11,443 bases of DNA, from the NCBI GenBank assembly GCA_035705985.1, contig DASSVP010000162.1, forward strand, positions 1-11,443, given 5' to 3'. The translations under genes were made by a program, and so were the position numbers. Positions 6,243 to 11,443 of this stretch are shown piece by piece. The notes under the pieces were generated by a model, which saw nothing but the letters and a program-made list of their open reading frames with translations, was not told the DNA's origin and ran no database searches. The stretch is from JACVRW01 sp035705985 (GTDB taxonomy: Bacteria; Actinomycetota; Thermoleophilia; Solirubrobacterales; Thermoleophilaceae). The stretch's first letter is position 1, and every line of letters starts with the position of its first letter.

Positions 6243-8208
6243 GCCCGACCAGATCGCGGAACGCCTCGCCGGCGGTCCGTGGCGGGGGATCGAGCTGTGC
6301 CTGATGCCCGGGGACGTGGAGAGCGACGAGCGGATCGACGCCGCGATCACGGTCGCCCGCGACGCGCTGCCGCAGGACGACTTCGCGGTCACCGCCGAGG
6401 CACCCGTGGCGTGGCCGAGCGGGGCCCACGTGCGCGTCGACCGGCTCGACGACGAGGCCCGCGCCGGCATCGAGCGCAGCGCGCGGTTCGCGGCCGGCGT
6501 AGGCTCGCCGGTGCTCACGATCCATCTCTTCACGCCGAAGAGCCCGGACGAGTTCCGGCGCGACTGGCGCCCGGACGGCGCCGGCGTCGACGAGGACGAG
6601 GTCGAGCGCTTTCTCGGCTTCTTCGCCGAGGCGTGCCTCAGCTGCGGCGTCACGCCGCTGATCGAGAACGTGCCCCCGATCCTGCGAATGCGGACCGGCG
6701 GCGTCTTCCTGTCGCCCATCGGGGGCCACTGGCGCGACCTGCTCTCCTGGCGCGAGCGCATCCCGGAGCTCCGGTTCACGTTCGACACCTCGCACGCCGG
6801 GCTGTTCCGGGCCTTCGCGGCGGCGTATCCGTCGCTCTTCCGCCTGAGCGACGACGAGGAGCTGGACCTCGGCCGGTACGTCGAGGAACTCGCGCCCGCC
6901 GCCGAGGTGGCGCACGTCTCAAACGCCCACGGGGTGCTCGGCGAGGGCCTCCCGTACCCAGCGGGCGACCTCGACCTCGATCCCGTCGTCCGAAGGCTCG
7001 CCGCGCTCGTCCCGTTCATCGTCGCCGAGATCGGGGAGCCGGACCCGCTGCACTCGCCCGCGATGAAGGCCGCATACCACGCCATCGAGCGCGTGATCGC
7101 CGCGCCGGACGAGCTGCCCATCCCGCCGCGGCGCCGGCGCCTTCGCCCCGAGCGCTTCGACTGGCAGCGAGTGCTCCAGCAGCCCGACCCCGTCCCCTCC
7201 GTGTTGCAGCTCCAGGAGCTCGTCGGCGGGCGGCGCATCCTGATCACGGGCGGCGGAGGCTCGATCGCCGGCTCGCTCGCGACGCTCCTGCTGGGGTTCC
7301 GCCCCGAGCTCGTGACGCTCGTCGACAGCCACGAGGCGTCGCTCACCGCCGACCGCCGCTCGCGCGATTCGCTCGAGCTGGTCCACCTCGAGCATGTGCT
7401 CTGCGATATCCGCGACCATGGCCGGATCTCCACCGAAATGGGCCGGGCGCGCCCTCACCTCGTGTTCCACCTGGCTGCCTACAAGCACGTCGACTGGGCC
7501 GAGACGTATCCCGACGAGTTCCTCGACACCAACTTGCATGGCAGCTGGAACGTCCTGCGAGCCGCCGACAGCGCGGCGGTCGACACGCTCGTCGTCGCGT
7601 CGACCGACAAGGCGGCGCTGGCGGCCAGCTACTACGGCCGCACGAAGCGCTTCATGGAGCAGCTGACGGCGTACGCGGCAGGGAGCGGCGGCGCTCGCCG
7701 GATCGCCGTCCGCTTCGTGAACGTGCTCGGGAGCGCGGGAAGCGCCTCCGAGCTGTTCCTCCGCCAGGCCCGCGCCGGCGTGCCGCTGACGATCACGGAT
7801 ACCGGCATGCTGCGTTACTGGATCACGATGGCGCACGCGGTCACCGCGGCGGCGCATGGCGCGCTGCTCGCCTCGCACGGGGCGAGGCTGGCCACGCCGG
7901 CCGGGGCTCCCGAACTCACCGTCGGTGAGCTCGCCACGCGCATCTGGCAGGGAGCCGGGCTCGACGGCGAGCCGAACGTGGACCTGCTCGGAATCCGGCG
8001 CGGCGAGACGATGGGCGAGGTCCTCGTGGGCGGAGACGAGCGGCTCGGCGAGGAGCTCTACCCCGGTGTAATGGAGATCGAGTCCGAGATGTCGACCGCC
8101 GCCGCCAGCTGGGTTGCGGAGCGCATCAGCGCGGAGACCTCGCGAGAGGGCGCGCGCGAGGTGTGGCGCGAGGCGATGGACCGGCCGGGACTGATCGTCC
8201 CGGTCTGA
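6196..8208 (+). CDS. two-domain fusion: xylose-isomerase-like TIM barrel plus CapD/FlaA1-type SDR
   Basis: This gene encodes 670 residues. Residues 1-300 resemble the sugar phosphate isomerase/epimerase (xylose isomerase-like TIM barrel) superfamily. Candidate metal or acid-base residues sit at strand ends: H110 (LTIH), E157 (LIENVP), D197 and H200 (FDTSH), H240 (VAHVSNAHG) and E278 (VAEIG). Residues about 301-345 are a Pro/Arg-rich linker. Residues 346-640 resemble the polysaccharide biosynthesis CapD domain, as in UDP-GlcNAc 4,6-dehydratases. They include TGGGGSIAGS (351-360), FHLAAYKHVDWAE (424-436), STDKA (469-473), Y480/K484 (YGRTK), RFVNVLGSAGS (506-516) and RRGETMGE (601-608). The third Gly of the cofactor loop is shifted (A358, G359). 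WbpM-type proteins carry membrane helices before this domain; here a barrel takes that place. The N-terminus from residue 7 already looks like a barrel strand, so I keep the ATG at 6196. It probably performs two consecutive steps on a nucleotide sugar; this is inference. Confidence 0.85.
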   Translation: MSTGFDAITLLKAAPEPDQIAERLAGGPWRGIELCLMPGDVESDERIDAAITVARDALPQDDFAVTAEAPVAWPSGAHVRVDRLDDEARAGIERSARFAAGVGSPVLTIHLFTPKSPDEFRRDWRPDGAGVDEDEVERFLGFFAEACLSCGVTPLIENVPPILRMRTGGVFLSPIGGHWRDLLSWRERIPELRFTFDTSHAGLFRAFAAAYPSLFRLSDDEELDLGRYVEELAPAAEVAHVSNAHGVLGEGLPYPAGDLDLDPVVRRLAALVPFIVAEIGEPDPLHSPAMKAAYHAIERVIAAPDELPIPPRRRRLRPERFDWQRVLQQPDPVPSVLQLQELVGGRRILITGGGGSIAGSLATLLLGFRPELVTLVDSHEASLTADRRSRDSLELVHLEHVLCDIRDHGRISTEMGRARPHLVFHLAAYKHVDWAETYPDEFLDTNLHGSWNVLRAADSAAVDTLVVASTDKAALAASYYGRTKRFMEQLTAYAAGSGGARRIAVRFVNVLGSAGSASELFLRQARAGVPLTITDTGMLRYWITMAHAVTAAAHGALLASHGARLATPAGAPELTVGELATRIWQGAGLDGEPNVDLLGIRRGETMGEVLVGGDERLGEELYPGVMEIESEMSTAAASWVAERISAETSREGAREVWREAMDRPGLIVPV

Positions 8209-8209
8209 C

Positions 8210-8974
8210 TCACCGCTCGCGGAGCTGGTGCGCGTCCGTGAAGAAGGCGCGATATCCCAGCGAGACCGCGAGCAGACCGGCGAGCGCGACGGCTCCGAGC
8301 AGGACCCAGAGCAGGACGAGCTGCAGGCGAACGGCGTCCACCGGCGCCGCGCCCGCCACAAGCATCCCGACCATCGTGCCGGGGAAGAAGACGACCCCCG
8401 TGGTCTTCGTGGAATCGACCAGCGGGATCATCCCCGAGCGGAGGCTCCGGGCGACCGTCGCGCGCGCCGCCTGCGCCGACGTCGCCCCGAGCGCCAGCAC
8501 GGCCTCGATCTCACGGCGGCGGTCGTGCATCTCGTCGGCCAGCCGGTTGAGCGTCACCGCCACGGCGGTCATCGAGTTGCCGATGACCATTCCGCCGACC
8601 GGCACCAGGTAGCGCGGCTCGGGCTCGAAGATGCCGAACACGAGCACGAGCCCGAGCGTCACTCCGGCCGCGACCGCCAGCGCCAGCCCGATCGGGCCGG
8701 TCGCCCGCGGCACCGCCCGCGCGCGGCCACGCGCCGTCCACGTCCCGAACGCGACCATCCCGGCGAGCAGCGCGGCCACGAGCCACAGGCTGTCGGAGTC
8801 GAAGATCGCCTGGATGACGAAGCCGACGGCCGTGAGCTGGAGGAACGAGCGGACCACGGCGACGGCGACGTCCTGCTCGAGCTCCGCCCTGCGCCAGAAC
8901 GACACCGCGACCGCGACGGCGATCAGCGCGAGCGACGCCGCAACCTCCTCGAGCGAGATCGAGATCGTGGTCAC
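8210..8974 (-). CDS. fetB: FetB-type ABC transporter permease (UPF0014 family)
   Basis: This gene encodes 254 residues with about seven hydrophobic segments (starting near 12, 40, 63, 95, 125, 195 and 218). Family features are VRSFLQL (41-47), VPVGGMVIGNSM (124-135), the cytosolic EIEAVLALGAT (155-165), and PGTMVGMLVAGA (199-209 region), which matches the P-G-M-M-x-G-x-x-L-A-G signature of FetB/YbbM and plant STAR2/ALS3 proteins. In E. coli FetAB is linked to iron export and resistance to oxidative stress; that role here is by homology. The GTG start at 8974 overlaps the fetA stop as GTGA and has a strong Shine-Dalgarno sequence 7 bases upstream. The TGA stop lies one base from the stop of the convergent fusion gene (TGACTCA). 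Confidence 0.88.
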   Translation of the reverse strand: MTTISISLEEVAASLALIAVAVAVSFWRRAELEQDVAVAVVRSFLQLTAVGFVIQAIFDSDSLWLVAALLAGMVAFGTWTARGRARAVPRATGPIGLALAVAAGVTLGLVLVFGIFEPEPRYLVPVGGMVIGNSMTAVAVTLNRLADEMHDRRREIEAVLALGATSAQAARATVARSLRSGMIPLVDSTKTTGVVFFPGTMVGMLVAGAAPVDAVRLQLVLLWVLLGAVALAGLLAVSLGYRAFFTDAHQLRER

Positions 8975-9543
8975 TCCACCACCCTCCCGTCGCGCAGCTC
9001 GATCGCGCGCTCTGTCAGGCGGGCGGCCTGACCGCGGTCGTGCGTGACCAGCACGTACGAGACTTCGCCGAGCCCGCGCAGCGCCTTCTCCACGGACGCG
9101 GTGGCTGCCGCGTCGAGCGACGCGGTGGGCTCGTCGAGCAGCAGGACCTCCGGCTCGAGCGCGAGCGCGCGCGCCAGCATCACGCGCTGCTGCTCGCCGA
9201 CGGACAGCCTCGACGCGTCTCGGTCGAGGAAGGTCTCGTCGAGGCCGGCGAGACGCAGGGCGGCCAACGGGTCCACGTCCTGGCCGTGCAGGCGCGGCCC
9301 GAACCGGACGTTGTCGCCGACCGTGCCCGGCACGGGCGCCGGCAGCTGCGGCACGAGCCCCACGCGCCGCCGCAGCTCGAGCGGGTCGAGCTCGCGGACG
9401 TCCCTGCCGTGGAACCGCACGGCGCCCTCGCCGGGATCGGCGAGCCGGTTCAGCAGGCGCAGCAGCGTCGACTTCCCGGAGCCCGACGGGCCGACGACCG
9501 CGGTCGCGCCGCGCGGGATCGAGACGGTCACGTCACGCAGCAC
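8971..9543 (-). CDS. fetA: FetA-type ABC transporter ATPase, start uncertain
   Basis: From the first canonical start in frame, a GTG at 9543, this gene gives 190 residues. It has Walker A GPSGSGKST (18-26), Q-loop VPQLPAP (Q66), signature LSVGEQQR (113-120), Walker B LLLDE (134-138), D-loop SLD and switch H168 in VTHD. It lies just before a FetB-type permease and overlaps it by GTGA, so the pair should form one transporter. The start is odd. The 16 codons before the GTG (back to 9591) read AIFALEGIRLERDGRP, which looks like the normal first strand of an ABC ATPase. They hold no ATG, GTG or TTG and follow the glyA TGA directly in the same frame. True translation may begin at a rare codon (ATC at 9586-9588), or the protein may be N-terminally short, or a base may be wrong. 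Confidence 0.82.
   Translation of the reverse strand: MLRDVTVSIPRGATAVVGPSGSGKSTLLRLLNRLADPGEGAVRFHGRDVRELDPLELRRRVGLVPQLPAPVPGTVGDNVRFGPRLHGQDVDPLAALRLAGLDETFLDRDASRLSVGEQQRVMLARALALEPEVLLLDEPTASLDAAATASVEKALRGLGEVSYVLVTHDRGQAARLTERAIELRDGRVVE
8982..8988 (-). promoter_or_regulatory. strong ribosome binding site for fetB
   Basis: Read on the minus strand this is GGGAGGG, 7 bases before the GTG at 8974. It is the best Shine-Dalgarno match in the window and fixes the fetB start, although it lies inside the end of fetA. Confidence 0.7.
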
Positions 9544-9591
9544 CGGCCGGCCGTCGCGCTCGAGCCGGATGCCCTCGAGCGCGAAGATGGC

Positions 9592-10878
9592 TCAGGCGAC
9601 TGCGGGCTCGGCCAGCTGCGGGTAGAGCGGGTGGCGCTCCGCCAGCGCGCGCGTGCGCTCGGAGAGCTCGGCGCGCTTCGACTCCGAGAAGTCGCCCGTC
9701 AGCGTCTCCCCGATCACGCGGCCGATCTCGCGGAAGTCGTCCGCCTGGAAGCCGCGCGTCGCGAGCGCGGGCGTCCCGATCCGGAGCCCCGACGACACGG
9801 CCGGCGGGCGCGGGTCGAACGGCACCGCGTTCCGGTTCACGGTGATCCCGATCTCGTGCAGCCGGTCCTCGGCCTGCTTGCCATCGAGCTCGGACTCGCG
9901 GAGGTCGGCGAGCACCAGGTGGACGTCGGTGTCGCCCGTCAGGACGTTCACGCCGCCCGCGATCATCTCCTGGGCGACGATGGCCGCGCCCTCACGCGTG
10001 CGCCGCTGGCGCTCGCGGAACAGGTCCGACTGGGCGATCTTGAACGTCACGGCCTTGCCGGCGATGTTGTGCATCAGCGGCCCGCCCTGGTGCCCGGGGA
10101 ACACGCGCGAGTCGACCTTCTTCGCGTACTCCTCGCGGCACATGATCATCCCGCCGCGGCCGCCGCCGAGCGTCTTGTGCGTGGTAGTGGTGACCACGTC
10201 GCAGTACGGCACCGGGCTGGGGTGCTCCTCCGCGGCGACGAGTCCGGCGAAGTGCGCCATGTCCGCCATGAGGATCGCGCCGACCGAATCGGCGATCTCG
10301 CGGAATTGCCCGAAGTCGAGCTGCCGGGGGTAGGCCGACCAACCCGCGATTATTAGCTTCGGCTTCGAGTCCTCCGCGATCTGCGCGAGCTCGTCCATGT
10401 CGAGCCGCGAGTCCTCCTCGCGCACCCCGTAGGCCACGATGTCGAAGTAGAGCCCGGAGAAGTTGATCTTCATCCCGTGTGACAGGTGGCCGCCGTGGTC
10501 GAGCTTCATGCCGAGTATCCGGTCGCCCGGCTCGAGCAGCGCCATGTAGACGGCCGAGTTCGCCTGCGCGCCCGAGTGCGGCTGCACGTTCACGTGCTCC
10601 GCGCCGAATAGCGCTTTCGCGCGGTCGATCGCGAGCTGCTCGGCCACGTCCACGTGCTCGCAGCCGCCGTAGTAGCGCCTGCCCGGGTAGCCCTCGGCGT
10701 ACTTGTTCGTGAGCACCGAGCCCTGGCAGTCGAGCACCGCCTGCGGGACGAAGTTCTCGGAGGCGATCATCTCGAGCGTCCGCTCCTGGCGCACGGCCTC
10801 GTCCTTGAGCACCTCGGCGATCTCCGGATCGACCTCGGCGACTGGCTTCGTGAAGTAATCCGGGCTCAGATCGCTCAT
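9592..10878 (-). CDS. glyA: serine hydroxymethyltransferase
   Basis: This gene encodes 428 residues, the normal length for bacterial enzymes. It is a PLP enzyme that converts serine plus tetrahydrofolate to glycine plus 5,10-methylene-tetrahydrofolate in the cytosol. Visible features are EMIASENFVP (36-45), NKYAEGYPGRRYYGGCE (58-74), NVQPHSGAQAN (97-107), DMAHFAGL (206-213), the PLP lysine K235 in TTTHKTLGGGRGG, and RIGTPALATRGF near the C-terminus. Where E. coli has TLRGPRGG, this protein has TLGGGRGG. The ATG at 10878 (MSDLSPDYF) is chosen over a GTG at 10935, because the extra 19 residues are low-complexity Gly and lie inside tsaC. It overlaps the tsaC stop as ATGA. Its TGA stop is followed in the same frame by fetA. 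Confidence 0.96.
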   Translation of the reverse strand: MSDLSPDYFTKPVAEVDPEIAEVLKDEAVRQERTLEMIASENFVPQAVLDCQGSVLTNKYAEGYPGRRYYGGCEHVDVAEQLAIDRAKALFGAEHVNVQPHSGAQANSAVYMALLEPGDRILGMKLDHGGHLSHGMKINFSGLYFDIVAYGVREEDSRLDMDELAQIAEDSKPKLIIAGWSAYPRQLDFGQFREIADSVGAILMADMAHFAGLVAAEEHPSPVPYCDVVTTTTHKTLGGGRGGMIMCREEYAKKVDSRVFPGHQGGPLMHNIAGKAVTFKIAQSDLFRERQRRTREGAAIVAQEMIAGGVNVLTGDTDVHLVLADLRESELDGKQAEDRLHEIGITVNRNAVPFDPRPPAVSSGLRIGTPALATRGFQADDFREIGRVIGETLTGDFSESKRAELSERTRALAERHPLYPQLAEPAVA

Positions 10879-11443
10879 TCGAGGCACCGTACCACCGCCT
10901 CCAGCGGTACCGCCCCCTCTCGCAGGATCGCCCACTCGCCGTCATCCTCGTAGTCCGAGAGGTCGACGACGGTCGACGGCGTGCCGGGCAGCTCACCGGC
11001 GTCGAGCACGAGGTCGGCGCCTTTCCGGAGGCTCGGGTCCACGTCCGCGATGCGGCGCGCGTCGGGCTCCCCGGAACGGTTGGCGCTCGACTGAAGCACG
11101 GGCCAGCGCATGGCGGCGAGCGGCGCCAGCTCTCCCTCGAACGCCGGCACGCGGATCCCGAGCCGCTCGGGCGCCGGTCCGCATGCGAGCGGGTAGCGGC
11201 GCGCCGGATTCGGCAGCACCAGGGTGACAGCGCCCGGGAGCAGCCGCTCGACCCCCTCGCGCGTGCGCGGGCCAAGCTCGGGCAGCGCGGCCAGCGCCGA
11301 CTCGAGCTGGAAGAACATCACCGCCGACGGCTTGTCGGGCTGCCGTCCCTTCATCCGGTAGAGCCGCTCCACGCCCTCGCGAGAGTCGGGCTCGGTCCCG
11401 ACCGCGTATACCGTGTCCGCCGGGTACACGGCCACCCCGCCGA
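10875..11443 (-). CDS. tsaC: threonylcarbamoyl-AMP synthase (TsaC/Sua5/YrdC family), 5' end outside window
   Basis: About 189 residues are visible. The family enzyme makes threonylcarbamoyl-AMP from threonine, bicarbonate and ATP for the t6A37 modification of ANN-decoding tRNAs. The motif GGVAVYPADTVYAVG at the visible start corresponds to GGxxxxPTDTVYGLG. The KG-R-x-x-x-KP segment (RMKGRQPDKPSAVMFF) is the substrate-binding loop, LPGAVTLVL matches LPGPxTxxL, and SSANRSGEPD holds the conserved S-x-N-x-SG. A GTG at 11435 could serve as a start, but two conserved Gly codons precede it and the frame is open to the edge, so the gene most likely begins outside. There is no C-terminal Sua5 domain, so it is a TsaC-length protein. 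Variation from P-T-D to P-A-D and from YGLG to YAVG is mild. It overlaps glyA by ATGA. Confidence 0.9.
   Translation of the reverse strand, partial: GGVAVYPADTVYAVGTEPDSREGVERLYRMKGRQPDKPSAVMFFQLESALAALPELGPRTREGVERLLPGAVTLVLPNPARRYPLACGPAPERLGIRVPAFEGELAPLAAMRWPVLQSSANRSGEPDARRIADVDPSLRKGADLVLDAGELPGTPSTVVDLSDYEDDGEWAILREGAVPLEAVVRCLE

Noticed and set aside
8206..8212. Palindromic TGACTCA as a protein-binding site
   Set aside because: It is fully explained by two converging TGA stop codons with one base between.
6919..8361. 480-codon minus-strand frame opposite the fusion gene
   Set aside because: No recognisable motif; the plus strand has a continuous CapD-type domain.
9040..10356. 438-codon plus-strand frame opposite fetA and glyA
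   Set aside because: Arg/His-rich shadow of two well-supported minus-strand genes.
10879..10935. GTG at 10935 as the glyA start
   Set aside because: The extra 19 residues are Gly-rich antigenic noise inside the end of tsaC; the ATG at 10878 gives the usual N-terminus and an ATGA overlap.

Overview
The window is very GC-rich, uses many GTG starts, and packs its genes with 4-base overlaps. It carries a radical SAM protein of the Rv2578c type and a tsaC-glyA pair. Together these suggest a high-GC actinobacterium, perhaps of the Thermoleophilia/Solirubrobacterales type; the lineage is inference. Eleven protein genes fill almost all the sequence. The only non-coding gaps of any size are two divergent promoter regions (840-893 and 3107-3190). 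I saw no RNA gene, CRISPR array, insertion sequence or long repeat.

Layout. Left edge: the 3' end of an Rv2578c-like radical SAM gene (+), then a small acidic unknown protein (-), a DUF354-type putative glycosyltransferase (+) and a WecA/MraY-family polyprenyl-phosphate sugar-1-phosphate transferase (-). Centre: a four-gene plus-strand cassette (3191-8208) of nucleotide-sugar enzymes. It holds a UDP-sugar 6-dehydrogenase-family protein, two extended SDR epimerase/dehydratase-like proteins, and a 670-residue fusion of a xylose-isomerase-like TIM barrel to a CapD/FlaA1-type SDR domain. Right: a minus-strand operon read from the right edge, tsaC (5' end outside the window), glyA, fetA, fetB.

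How the genes may work together. WecA would load a sugar-1-phosphate on a lipid carrier, the DUF354 protein could extend it, and the central cassette could make an unusual nucleotide-sugar donor. The cassette is the best candidate for something undescribed. Its last enzyme has an uncommon domain fusion, its dehydrogenase has Val where the family has a catalytic Asp, and its first SDR lacks the catalytic Tyr of the YxxxK motif. The right-hand operon is housekeeping (tRNA t6A modification, one-carbon metabolism) with a FetAB-type metal exporter attached.

Other oddities. All three convergent gene pairs have overlapping or abutting stop codons. fetA follows glyA in the same reading frame with only a UGA between them and no canonical start at its expected N-terminus. 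Two plus-strand genes look leaderless, with a -10-like hexamer exactly 8 bases before a GTG start.
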